DNA of 64,000 nt from Nitrospirota bacterium (lineage in GTDB: Bacteria; Nitrospirota; Nitrospiria; Nitrospirales; Nitrospiraceae). The notes under the pieces were generated by a model, which was not told the origin of the DNA, did no database searches, and saw only the letters and a list, made by a program, of their open reading frames with translations. The stretch lies in assembly GCA_030684575.1 (NCBI GenBank), contig JAUXVD010000011.1, forward strand, positions 1 through 64,000, in the 5' to 3' direction. The translations under genes and the position numbers were made by a program. The first letter of the stretch is position 1. Each line of letters opens with the position of its first letter. This document shows, piece after piece, positions 17,801-25,223 of the stretch.

Positions 17801-18267
17801 ACCGACTGTCAGGGCCTGGCACAAAATGTGGGCTGACGTTTCACAACCTCTCAGAAGAACATCGTCGACGCTTGCTGCTGAACCTCTATAGCGATCCCGC
17901 GACATGGGAGCATGCGCAGAGAGACCGCCTGCGCAGCAGCCTCCTCATGGCAGGTCACTTGCTTATCGGTCTACTGAAGCACTTCAGACCATTAAGACTC
18001 AGGCGGCGGCAGAGACCCCGACAATGGCGACTGAGGATGGTTCAGGTTCAGATTGGAGAGAGCGAGTACCGCATGATCGTGCGCGATGAATCGGCGAGTG
18101 GCCTCGGTCTGCTGATGTACAACAGAAAGATTCCACTCACCACGCCGTGGCTGGTACGGAACAGCAGCGGGCAGCGGACAGCCTATCGACCCATCTACCG
18201 CTCCAGGATCTGGGGCCTGATCTCGCAGGTGGGTCTCAGTGCCGCCCCCACGACGTCACACCTCTAG
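14890..18267 (+). CDS. fusion: GH8 endoglucanase (BcsZ-like) - cellulose-synthase-like GT2 - two PilZ domains
   Basis: 1125 residues. Residues 1-20 are a signal/anchor. Residues ~30-375 are a glycoside hydrolase family 8 domain like BcsZ: TSEGQGYAM with catalytic Glu at 67, DNNSATDADTD (114-124), and YPTIHVAYLAPY. Membrane spans follow at ~393-470. The synthase core carries every processive GT2 motif: DDS (525-527), DTD (572-574), TED (666-668), QRRRW (704-708). Several spans follow (~735-900). PilZ-1 has RTEER (905-909) and DVSLTG (931-936); PilZ-2 has RQWRLR and DESASG (1066-1071). So c-di-GMP should activate it. Start: ATG at 14890 is the only ATG, but has a weak ribosome site; the open frame reaches 14764. 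In BcsA the segment after the substrate site is FFCGS; here it is FFVGSGAVF. The polymer is likely cellulose or a related beta-glucan. Confidence 0.88.
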   Translation: MLLVLCGLILGVSPPLASVTQSQQERSSDRYIHQLDDLSALWSFYKQTYIQHGRVVSLDEQGITTSEGQGYAMLRAVWSNDRTTFNTVWAWTKQHLQVRDDKLFAWKWKGVVLDNNSATDADTDIALALILAARRFDHPPFEREALTIVHSIWDREVIQIGSRAYVTAGNWARDEDYPTIHVAYLAPYAYAIFASIDSHHPWAHAIESSYAILHWLYDEEALPVPPELIYLNRQTGHLTVRHPVTGASSSFSYDAFPIYWRIALDAAWFGRSEGALRQKMLGFFQREWKAQGKFVDHYSLKGLPLSSNEGLPLYSTVHALAFQEQHDLARLLSEKKLAQLEAAALAGKRLPYYFHNWLWFGQALSLSQVRHYDEFLGFLRPFDVVGFSAHFPWELFAVTVMLYLIATWHPVLKFAFLACGLSLCLRYLYWRLFHTLNFMESGGPFISIALWAAEFYAFSTVLLLFIQVGVGWRPQPVRPLEPAQGFAPSVDVFIPIYSESCEILEKTLIGASAMEQAHKRIYVLDDSHRDEVCRLAERFGATYIKGPRQHAKAGNLNHALTQTDGELIVIFDTDHIPVSTFLTETVPFFADPNIGFVQTPHHFYNQDIFQRALGASPRIPNEQDLFNHAIQGGRQGWGGAFFVGSGAVFRRSAIAELNGFNLMSITEDIHTSQHLHARGWKSVFVDKNLAVGLTAENLASYIVQRRRWMLGCLQIFFKDNPLLCRGLSLRHRLGYFASLYYFFFPIARVIFWITPLYFLLFHLHPIFADVSILVAYLLPFMIVLPMISSRLLPGWPRLMWSSLYEGPVSFPLFRSMFDLLLPKNLGFKVTPKGLLSEQRSFDWRSSASLAIATLITLAAIAKGLWEFWYFGIEKDAYFFNLSWASFNLLTLIVGLLMAWEKPQTRTEERIIKPIPFELQAGNLSITGTTHDVSLTGVSWFGISPGPLPPTMDMSLHGRIPFTCQVRLVYHDRLSGPGTKCGLTFHNLSEEHRRRLLLNLYSDPATWEHAQRDRLRSSLLMAGHLLIGLLKHFRPLRLRRRQRPRQWRLRMVQVQIGESEYRMIVRDESASGLGLLMYNRKIPLTTPWLVRNSSGQRTAYRPIYRSRIWGLISQVGLSAAPTTSHL

Positions 18268-18322
18268 ATATTCGACACATGCACCAGAAACCAACATGTA
18301 GGAAAGGCTCCAGCTAGATATT

Positions 18323-19909
18323 ATGCGATTACGCCCCCTGACCATACTCAGTTTCACGTTATTGATGGTGACCGGACTCGGCACTGTCTCGCTCGCGGAA
18401 GACTTCACGGAAGCCTGGTATCTCTCGCGTGGACGGGCCAACATGGAGATTGAAAACTATAAAGCGGCCATCGAAGCCTATGAGAAAGTGGTAGAGCGGG
18501 CTCCCAACCACCGCGAGGCCATGCGCAACCTCGGCCTCGCCTATGAAAAACAGGGGCTCAAGGACAAAGCCATCGAGACCTTCGACCGCTACCTTGCGAA
18601 GTACGACGACGACCCGGAGATTGCCTTCGACCAGGCACAGGCCCTGGAATGGTCTCGCTATGCCTACCGAGAAAAAGACATGCTGAAGTATTTCCGCATG
18701 GGCCTGAAGCGGAAAGACGATACGACCATGCGCCTCAAATATGCGGCACACCTGGCCCAGCATAAGGAAAGCAGCCAGGACGCCATCGCACAATACCGCA
18801 CCATCCTCGACCGGCAGCCCCGTAATCCCGAAGCCCATCGGGGACTGGCAAAAGCCTATGCCTGGCTGGGGAACAACGATCTGGCCCTCTACCACGCAAA
18901 TCTGGCACGGCAGTCTGCGAGGCGGGAGCCAGGCGATTTGACCAGTCTGCGCCAGGACATGCTCAAGGGACGTGAACCGACGATCGAAGGAGTGATCGGG
19001 ATTCTTGCCCAACCGGAAAAACCGTTCGAGCTCTATGGCTTCCGGATCGGATCGCGCGGCAAAGTCGATTTGACGCCGTTTACCACCACGATCCTCGAAG
19101 TCGGCGCCGAAAACTTCTGGAGTTCCAAGGAGCAGCTCGCAGGCAGCTACGTCTCATTGGCCAATCAGGTTCGATTCAATCCGTCCAATCGTGTCGACGC
19201 GATCCTGGAATACCACGGAGCCCCCCGCGGAGACGGCCTCGCGTACAAATTCGAATATGTGTATGAAGGACAGTCCTTCTCGATCCGCCCGGGCGTGAAG
19301 CGCGAATTCAAATATGACTCATTCGCCTCGCTCGCCGGCTCCCGCAGCTCAGGCCAACTCTTGGGCCTCGCTCGCTCGACCCTGTTCTACAGCACGGTCT
19401 CCTTCGATGCGGGCTCGGTTCGCGTGGACGTCACGCCCTTCGTCGGGTGGGTGACGTCTGAGCGCTCAAGTTCGAACGACCAGGTTGGGCTCGACCTCAA
19501 GACCTCGTTACCTCTGTGGAAAACGGACCATTGGGACCTGTCGGCGGAGTATCTCTTCTACCTGACTCACTATGGAGAAAATCAGAGCGGATTTGTCCCC
19601 AGCGCGAGGGAACCCTTGCCGGGCGGATACTTCAGCCCCCAAGTGTTCGTGAATCAAATTCCACGGCTAGCGACCATCTACACGATGGAAAACAAGGATG
19701 AGTTCTCGATTGCCGCAGGCCCGGCGATTCAATACATCGACGAATCGACTAAATCGTCAGCCTTTCGGGTAGGAGGCGATGCCCATGCCTCCTACACCAA
19801 TCATCTCTCAAAGGTCTGGTTGCTGAAGCTGATGGCCGACTATACCCAGATCGCCAATATCTATACGCGCATCCAGTTCAACGGCCTCTTGGTCTATACC
19901 TTCAACTAA
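18323..19909 (+). CDS. TPR plus outer-membrane barrel protein, BcsC-like exporter candidate
   Basis: 528 residues, 55 bases after the synthase gene and on the same strand. Residues 1-25 are a signal peptide. TPR repeats run from ~30 to 205 (for example AIEAYEKVVERAPNHREAMR and AIAQYRTILDRQPRNPEAHR). From ~235 to the end the pattern is alternating amphipathic strands with many aromatic residues, finishing in NGLLVYTFN, as expected of an outer-membrane beta-barrel. This is the BcsC/PgaA/AlgK-AlgE plan, but half the length of BcsC because the TPR part is short. Role as the outer-membrane polysaccharide port is inferred from architecture and position. Confidence 0.75.
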   Translation: MRLRPLTILSFTLLMVTGLGTVSLAEDFTEAWYLSRGRANMEIENYKAAIEAYEKVVERAPNHREAMRNLGLAYEKQGLKDKAIETFDRYLAKYDDDPEIAFDQAQALEWSRYAYREKDMLKYFRMGLKRKDDTTMRLKYAAHLAQHKESSQDAIAQYRTILDRQPRNPEAHRGLAKAYAWLGNNDLALYHANLARQSARREPGDLTSLRQDMLKGREPTIEGVIGILAQPEKPFELYGFRIGSRGKVDLTPFTTTILEVGAENFWSSKEQLAGSYVSLANQVRFNPSNRVDAILEYHGAPRGDGLAYKFEYVYEGQSFSIRPGVKREFKYDSFASLAGSRSSGQLLGLARSTLFYSTVSFDAGSVRVDVTPFVGWVTSERSSSNDQVGLDLKTSLPLWKTDHWDLSAEYLFYLTHYGENQSGFVPSAREPLPGGYFSPQVFVNQIPRLATIYTMENKDEFSIAAGPAIQYIDESTKSSAFRVGGDAHASYTNHLSKVWLLKLMADYTQIANIYTRIQFNGLLVYTFN

Positions 19910-19934
19910 CTGAAGAACAGAATTTTTCTGTCCG

Positions 19935-21041
19935 ATGAACAACCTGACAATAACCATACGTACGATAGAGTTCTGGCCGGTTGATGTGCCCATCACCGAC
20001 CCCTTCGTGGTCGCCACCGGCGCACGAACGGTGGCCGAGAATGTGTTCCTGCGAGTCACCTTGGCCAATGGCGCACAGGGGTATGGGGAAGCGGCGCCGT
20101 TCCCGGAAGTCGGAGGAGAAACTCGGGCAAGCTGCCTGACCTCCCTGCTCCAACTCAGCAAGGCAATTCTTGGCCGCTCAGCCTCCGACTACAAGCAGAT
20201 CGGACAAAATCTCTCTGAAGAGGCGCAGGCTCATCCTGCCGCCCGCTGTGGGATTGAAACCGCCGTAATCGATGCCTATTGCCGCGCATCACACATCCCG
20301 ATGTGGCAGCTCTGGGGTGGCTCGGACGTGAGCGCGCGAGAGACCGATATCACCATTCCTATCGCCGACCTCGACAAGACCGTCGCCCTCGCGCGCGGTT
20401 GGTACGAGAAGGGATTTCGCCTCTTCAAAATGAAAGTCGGCAAGGATGTCGAGGAGGACATTCGACGGCTCTCAGCCGTACACCGCGCGCTCCCTGGTAT
20501 TTCGTTCATTGGCGACGGCAACCAGGGATTCTCGCGCCAGGATTGTCTGACCTTTGCACAAGGAGTAAAGACATTCGGCGGAGCAATAGTGCTGCTTGAA
20601 CAGCCGGTGGTACGGGACGACCTCGACAGCATGGCGGCGATCCGTCGAGAGACCGGCATTCCCGTCGCGGCGGATGAATCGGTCCGCTCACTCGCGGATG
20701 CGCAAGAAGTCGTCGCCCAAGGCGCGGCGGACTACATCAACATCAAGATCATGAAAACCGGCGTTGCCGAAGCCCTGGAGATTGCCTCCTTCACCACAGC
20801 GTCCGGCCTCAAACTGATGATCGGCGGGATGGTCGAAACACGCATAGCAATGGGCTGTTCGTTCAGCCTGGTCCTAGGCCTTGGTGGCTTCGAGGTGCTC
20901 GACCTCGACACCCCACTGCTGCTAGCCAACGATCCCGTCACCGGCGGCTACCGATATGAGGGGCCACAGCTGCAACCCTGGTCAAGACCGGGCCTCGACA
21001 TAACAGTAGACCCGTCCCAGAACACCACGACCATCGAGTAG
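19935..21041 (+). CDS. enolase-superfamily dipeptide epimerase
   Basis: 368 residues. The N-terminal capping domain has TDPFVVATGAR and GYGEAAPFPEV. The barrel carries the catalytic KxK (FKMKVGKD, ~163-165), metal ligands in GDGNQGF, LLEQPV and ADESVRS, and the second-face lysine in INIKIMKTG. The set matches L-Ala-D/L-Glu epimerases, which recycle murein tripeptide products; related muconate cycloisomerases cannot be excluded. No other murein-recycling gene is adjacent. It converges with the DUF3565 gene, one base apart. Confidence 0.85.
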   Translation: MNNLTITIRTIEFWPVDVPITDPFVVATGARTVAENVFLRVTLANGAQGYGEAAPFPEVGGETRASCLTSLLQLSKAILGRSASDYKQIGQNLSEEAQAHPAARCGIETAVIDAYCRASHIPMWQLWGGSDVSARETDITIPIADLDKTVALARGWYEKGFRLFKMKVGKDVEEDIRRLSAVHRALPGISFIGDGNQGFSRQDCLTFAQGVKTFGGAIVLLEQPVVRDDLDSMAAIRRETGIPVAADESVRSLADAQEVVAQGAADYINIKIMKTGVAEALEIASFTTASGLKLMIGGMVETRIAMGCSFSLVLGLGGFEVLDLDTPLLLANDPVTGGYRYEGPQLQPWSRPGLDITVDPSQNTTTIE

Positions 21042-21042
21042 A

Positions 21043-21237
21043 TTACGCCGTCGCTTCGTCGCACTTCTTACAGTTTAATATTTCGCCAAGATGCTGGCTG
21101 CGGCCTTCCTCGGTGAGGACCCAAGGCCGATTCGTCATCGGCGGCTGGTGGCGCACATGTTGTCCATGTCCACATTGAAGATCGGCCACCCAATCGTTAT
21201 ATTCGTCCAGATGATAACCCATGATAGGTTGCTGCAT
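21043..21237 (-). CDS. DUF3565 family small zinc-ribbon-like protein
   Basis: 64 residues from ATG at 21237, seven bases after GGGAAG. The sequence GYHLDEYNDWVADLQCGHGQ, then QHVRHQPPMTNRPWVL and a final NCKKCDE matches the DUF3565 pattern. The CGH and CKKC elements could bind a metal. The family's role is unknown. Confidence 0.75.
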   Translation of the reverse strand: MQQPIMGYHLDEYNDWVADLQCGHGQHVRHQPPMTNRPWVLTEEGRSQHLGEILNCKKCDEATA

Positions 21238-21337
21238 GCAGGAACTTCCCTTCCAAATTTTCCATCGGCTCGTAGGCCTACGCGGCACTCGTGCCTTCGA
21301 ATGACCGCATGCTAACACGAACGAAAGGGCCCGCGAG

Positions 21338-22237
21338 ATGAGTCAGTCTACGACGAAGATCGGCTTCGTGGGAGTCGGACGGATGGGGGCCAACATGGCT
21401 CGGCGGCTGAAGGACCAAGGGGAAACCATCGTGGCCCTCTACGATCGGGATCAGGCCACCGCCACTGCCATTGCGACCGAACTGGGCAGTGAAACAGCTG
21501 CGACTCCTGCCCGGGTCGCAGAACTCGCCGAGATCATTGTCACGGTCGTATCAGACGATGCCGCGATGCGACAGATCTTTTCTCCGACCGGCACAGAGAG
21601 TCTTCTCCGGCATGCCAAGGGTCGGCTCTTCATCAACTGCGCCACACTTTCGCCAGATATACACATCGAGGTTGAGGCGTTGGTGACGCAACGTGGAGGC
21701 CGAACTCTGGAAGCCTGTATGGCCAGCAGCATCACACAGGCCCGCCAAGGCACGCTCTATCTCATGTGCGGAGGACGACAGGATGTGTTCGAGTCAGTGA
21801 AGCCGCTCTTGAACACATTGAGCACACACGTACGCTATGTCGGATCGGCAGGAGAAGCCGCAAAGGTCAAAGCCCTCGTCAACATGGTGATGAACTGCAA
21901 CACGGCTGCACTGGCAGAAGGGCTTGGGCTTGGAGCCGCGCTCGGCCTCGACCTGACGATGGTGCGGGAGATCTTCTCCCAGACAGGAGCGGCGTCGCGT
22001 GTCTTGGAGACGGATGGTGAGGATATGCAGAACCGCGCCCATGACTGCTACTTCTCGGCTGCCCATGCCGCCAAGGACTCTGGCATCGCCCTGGCCTTAG
22101 CAAAGACCGCAGGGATCACCCTCCCATTAGCTCGAGCGACCTACGAGCAATATCAGCGGCTGGTCACGCTCGGCAAAGGCGAGCTGGACAAATCCGCCGT
22201 CTCTGAACTCACGTTCAAAGACCGAGGCTCGCACTAA
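21338..22237 (+). CDS. NAD(P)-dependent beta-hydroxyacid dehydrogenase family protein
   Basis: 299 residues. The N-terminal Rossmann motif is IGFVGVGRMGANMARRL. Conserved features of the 3-hydroxyisobutyrate/6-phosphogluconate dehydrogenase family follow: the segment around EACMASSITQARQGTL in place of the usual DAPVSGG substrate loop, GEAAKVKALVNMVMNC with the catalytic Lys, and a C-terminal helical half ending KDSGIALALAKTAG. Substrate could be tartronate/succinic semialdehyde or a related acid. The altered DAPVSGG site makes the substrate uncertain. Confidence 0.8.
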   Translation: MSQSTTKIGFVGVGRMGANMARRLKDQGETIVALYDRDQATATAIATELGSETAATPARVAELAEIIVTVVSDDAAMRQIFSPTGTESLLRHAKGRLFINCATLSPDIHIEVEALVTQRGGRTLEACMASSITQARQGTLYLMCGGRQDVFESVKPLLNTLSTHVRYVGSAGEAAKVKALVNMVMNCNTAALAEGLGLGAALGLDLTMVREIFSQTGAASRVLETDGEDMQNRAHDCYFSAAHAAKDSGIALALAKTAGITLPLARATYEQYQRLVTLGKGELDKSAVSELTFKDRGSH

Positions 22238-22363
22238 CGCCAAGAATGGCTTCGGAACGGCGAAATAATGGGCGCTATCGTCCTACGGTGTGACAAAGTC
22301 GTATGGTTGCGCAAGAGGGGTGGAGAGAAGCTGCCGGAGCCATATTGGCTGACGCACGACGTC

Positions 22364-22957
22364 TCAGTTGCGTTGATTAATCACGACACGGCCACATTCT
22401 TGGCACCCCAAGCTGCGTCCGCCACCAGACCATTCAGGCTCGTTATTGCCGGAGGCTCCTCCACCGACAGAGGCATTCGAGGCCTCGCCGGACGATATCG
22501 TCCCCGCATTGCCCAGATATCGCACCGTCGCAAACATGCCAATTTCGCTCACGGGAACTCGGTCCACCTGCACGGCCCCATCACGATAACTCGTCAGGAG
22601 CCACGAATCAGTCGCTGACGCCGCGACCGGCAATGCACGAACCTGATAGCTGATTTTGTCTGTATCGGCGCCCTGCCGTACTTCCGGGGTGTAATACTTC
22701 AACGCTCCGGTCATGGCAAATCCCAAATCGGTCAGGTTGTTTGTATAGCCATGATTCGATGCGTGATAGAGGTATTCCAACCGCTCGATCTCGCGAACCA
22801 CGATCTCACCTTCAACAGACTTGGCCTTGGTCATAAAATGGCTGTACGAAACGGTGGCAAGGGACACGAGGATCCCCAGGATGGCCACCACGATCATCAA
22901 CTCGATCAAGGTAAAGCCGCCGCAACTCCACATGCGAGGATGCCGGGAGAGATTCAT
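22364..22957 (-). CDS. type IV pilin-like protein
   Basis: 197 residues. The class III prepilin signal is clear: a short basic leader, cleavage at CGG|FTLIELMIVVAILGILVSLA with Glu at +5. A helical stalk (SHFMTKAKSVEGEIVVREIER) precedes a globular head. The C-terminus is Gly/Ser-rich with two cysteines (SLGCQECGR). No other pilus gene is near. Its ATG overlaps the stop of the upstream membrane-protein gene by four bases. Confidence 0.85.
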   Translation of the reverse strand: MNLSRHPRMWSCGGFTLIELMIVVAILGILVSLATVSYSHFMTKAKSVEGEIVVREIERLEYLYHASNHGYTNNLTDLGFAMTGALKYYTPEVRQGADTDKISYQVRALPVAASATDSWLLTSYRDGAVQVDRVPVSEIGMFATVRYLGNAGTISSGEASNASVGGGASGNNEPEWSGGGRSLGCQECGRVVINQRN

Positions 22958-23598
22958 GGTCGTCGTTCGTGAGGTGGTCCGATCTCAAATCGGTGCAACG
23001 CAGCGTGAATGCGATCCAACGCCTCCGTTGTCGTCTGTAATTGACGGAGTGCCTCCGACCCTCCCATCCCCTGAGCCAACAAAGTCTTCGTCGCGCCATC
23101 GACGGCGGCCCGCGCGCGAGACGATTCCTGTTGCACCGTCTCGACCCCCTGCCCAACGTGACTCCAGCCTTGATTGAGCAGCTGCGCCAGATCCGTCAAC
23201 CGGTCTGCCTCCCGGAACTGGAGTCGATGCAATACCATTCCGGATGCCCAGGCGCTGGCACTCTGACCCACGCGTTCGAGCGCATCGGCAATGCGACGCG
23301 TCACCAGCAAGCTGAATAGAATAGCCCCAAGAAAAAACACGGGGATGGCAACCCACACCGTGTCGCTCAGCAACAGCAGCTGGCTCGCGGCAACCTGGCG
23401 ATCCGTCAATGGCACATCAGAGAGGAGCGTCACGGCCGGCAGAACATAGGGCCCGCAAAAGGCCAGCACGAAGAACAGACAGGCATAGAGCGCCATACTC
23501 ACCGCAACCTTGAACGTGTAGGCCCTCTGTTCTTTTCGAACAGCCGCCACATGCTGCTCAGAGTTGGAGTTGGACAGGTTCAACGCCACCGTCGTCAT
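22954..23598 (-). CDS. two-TM membrane protein with HAMP/chemoreceptor-like helices
   Basis: 214 residues. Two hydrophobic segments (~residues 30-52 and ~80-102) bracket a short periplasmic loop. After the second one a HAMP-like stretch (VTRRIADALERVGQSASAWASG) leads into a coiled coil. No methylation or CheW-binding tip is visible, so it is not a full chemoreceptor. Coupled start/stop with the pilin gene suggests it acts with the pilin, perhaps in sensing or assembly. Confidence 0.65.
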   Translation of the reverse strand: MTTVALNLSNSNSEQHVAAVRKEQRAYTFKVAVSMALYACLFFVLAFCGPYVLPAVTLLSDVPLTDRQVAASQLLLLSDTVWVAIPVFFLGAILFSLLVTRRIADALERVGQSASAWASGMVLHRLQFREADRLTDLAQLLNQGWSHVGQGVETVQQESSRARAAVDGATKTLLAQGMGGSEALRQLQTTTEALDRIHAALHRFEIGPPHERRP

Positions 23599-23783
23599 AT
23601 CATCCTCCTGAATCGCTCCTCCGCTGAACCCACATTCATGGGCCTATGCGCCGTCCCTTATGAGATCAAAGCGTACCACCACCTCCTGAAACCACAAGTG
23701 TTTTATCGACTTACTCGCGGCCGACGAATGGATCCGGGCTAGGCAGCCCCTCCCCCATTCCTTCGGCGCACTGAGGTGCCTTG

Positions 23784-24239
23784 TTACCGCTTTTCAAAGG
23801 GGAGTTCTGACCGCTGGCTGGCAGAAAAGTAGGCCCATTGCTTCTGCTCGTTCTCGTCGAAACTGCCGAGGAAGGTCACGTAGCGATCGAGGGTGCGGAA
23901 CTCGGCGAGTGTGATCGTACAATGCACCGCATCGATCACGCGGGCATCGAACTGACCCACCACATACAGCAGGCCCGTTCGCGTGCGATACAGGTTCCGC
24001 CGGCTCACATACCCGGTGTTGGGGAATAGGTCATCATCGATGGAGCAGCCTCCAGGCCCGACGAGCGTGAGTCGAAGATCGTGCCGGGAGAGGAATGGAT
24101 TCGTGGCGACCCTGGTAATCGTCAGGCGCACCTGCTCTGCCGGAAACTCGACTGAGGCCGGTGCCGGCACATCGCTATTGCAGGCGACAAGCACGAGCAG
24201 CAGACTCACGATGCAACTGGCCCTGTGCCCCCTCGTCAC
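23784..24239 (-). CDS. hypothetical lipoprotein
   Basis: 151 residues. Lipobox SLLLVLVAC in the first 20 residues. The mature part is beta-rich (VRLTITRVATNP, LRLTLVGPGGCSIDDD) and unrecognised. The GTG start at 24239 overlaps the stop of the upstream GlcG-type gene (GTGA), so the two are translationally coupled. Confidence 0.65.
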   Translation of the reverse strand: MTRGHRASCIVSLLLVLVACNSDVPAPASVEFPAEQVRLTITRVATNPFLSRHDLRLTLVGPGGCSIDDDLFPNTGYVSRRNLYRTRTGLLYVVGQFDARVIDAVHCTITLAEFRTLDRYVTFLGSFDENEQKQWAYFSASQRSELPFEKR

Positions 24240-24781
24240 TTTATCGCAGGAGCTTTCGGCGCAGCGCCGATCGCGTCCAGGCCCGCCTGCGCACAGGCAT
24301 CGTCGAGCTGTGCCCCTGGCGCCCCGCCGACCCCGATTCCACCAACGACCTCGCCGGCAATCTCAATGGGCAACCCACCCCCAAGAATGAGGATCTGCTC
24401 GTTCATCTCGCGAAGCGCCTGCAAGGTCGGCACCTTGTTGATCAGTTCAGCTAACTCGGTCGTCGAACGACGAAGGCTGGCTGCGGTATAGGCCTTCTTC
24501 CTGCTGCTATCGACCGTATGAGGTCCGGCGCCATCCGCGCGGCTCATGGCGCGCAGCACACCGGCGCGATCCACGACGGACACCGTTACCTTATAGCCAT
24601 CTTTTTTGCAGGCTTCCAACGAAGCCTGGATCGCTTTATTCGCGAGCCCTATCGGCAAAATCGTCTCTTTCGGCAACTCATCGGAAGCCGGCGCCAAACA
24701 GGGCATCAGCATCACGAATACCGCCGCGGGCAAGAGTCGGGCAACGACGGAACGCCGATGAAGCAGATACAGAGGTGCCAT
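24236..24781 (-). CDS. GlcG/HbpS family (DUF336) exported protein
   Basis: 181 residues. ATG at 24781 follows AGGAG by eight bases. A signal peptide (~1-32) precedes the compact GlcG/HbpS domain: ANKAIQASLEACKKDGYKVT, VSVVDRAGVLRAMSRADGA, TVDSSRKKAYTA, GGGLPIEIAGEVVGGIGVGG. Family members bind heme or act as sensory/accessory subunits; the ligand here is unknown. It is the first gene of a two-gene unit with a lipoprotein. Confidence 0.85.
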   Translation of the reverse strand: MAPLYLLHRRSVVARLLPAAVFVMLMPCLAPASDELPKETILPIGLANKAIQASLEACKKDGYKVTVSVVDRAGVLRAMSRADGAGPHTVDSSRKKAYTAASLRRSTTELAELINKVPTLQALREMNEQILILGGGLPIEIAGEVVGGIGVGGAPGAQLDDACAQAGLDAIGAAPKAPAIK

Positions 24782-24898
24782 GATTCTCTCTCCTGGTGAT
24801 TACGGGAACATGTCGGATCAGGAGCGTACGAAGGCGCGAGAGGTCTGTCAAGATGGAGGGGTGATAGTTGTGGGATCAGCCGATGGAGCGCGCGGTCG

Positions 24899-25084
24899 TC
24901 AGCTCCAGACAACGCGCTCTTGATTGAGGAGATAATCGATCACTTCGATGCTATTGCGCATTTGGATCTGCGCCTTTTCTGACATGGGAAGAACGGCACC
25001 AACCAGCTTGCCAGATTCGACGTCGTCGAGCGACGGAATCCCGTCAAATCCACCCTTCTCATGCTCTTGTCGGTAACTTGCCAC
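24899..25084 (-). CDS. hypothetical 61-residue protein
   Basis: A GTG start at 25084 is preceded by GGAGG with 5-base spacing. The product is acidic/amphipathic (GFDGIPSLDDVESGKLVGAV) with no signal or family that I recognise. It could be a small regulatory protein. Support rests mainly on the ribosome site. Confidence 0.45.
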   Translation of the reverse strand: MASYRQEHEKGGFDGIPSLDDVESGKLVGAVLPMSEKAQIQMRNSIEVIDYLLNQERVVWS

Positions 25085-25223
25085 GGTCGCCTCCAGTTCC
25101 TCTGACCATGAATCAGCAATTCCTGCGCCAGAGGTCCATCATCCATCTGACTTATGGCGTACAAGTAGCATAGCACATGAAAATCCATGCTCTGCTGAAG
25201 TCCTCTATCTTATTGATTCAACT

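Noticed and set aside
22268-22618. Open frame on the plus strand overlapping the pilin gene
   Set aside because: The pilin on the opposite strand is unmistakable (G|FTLIE); this frame has no domain.
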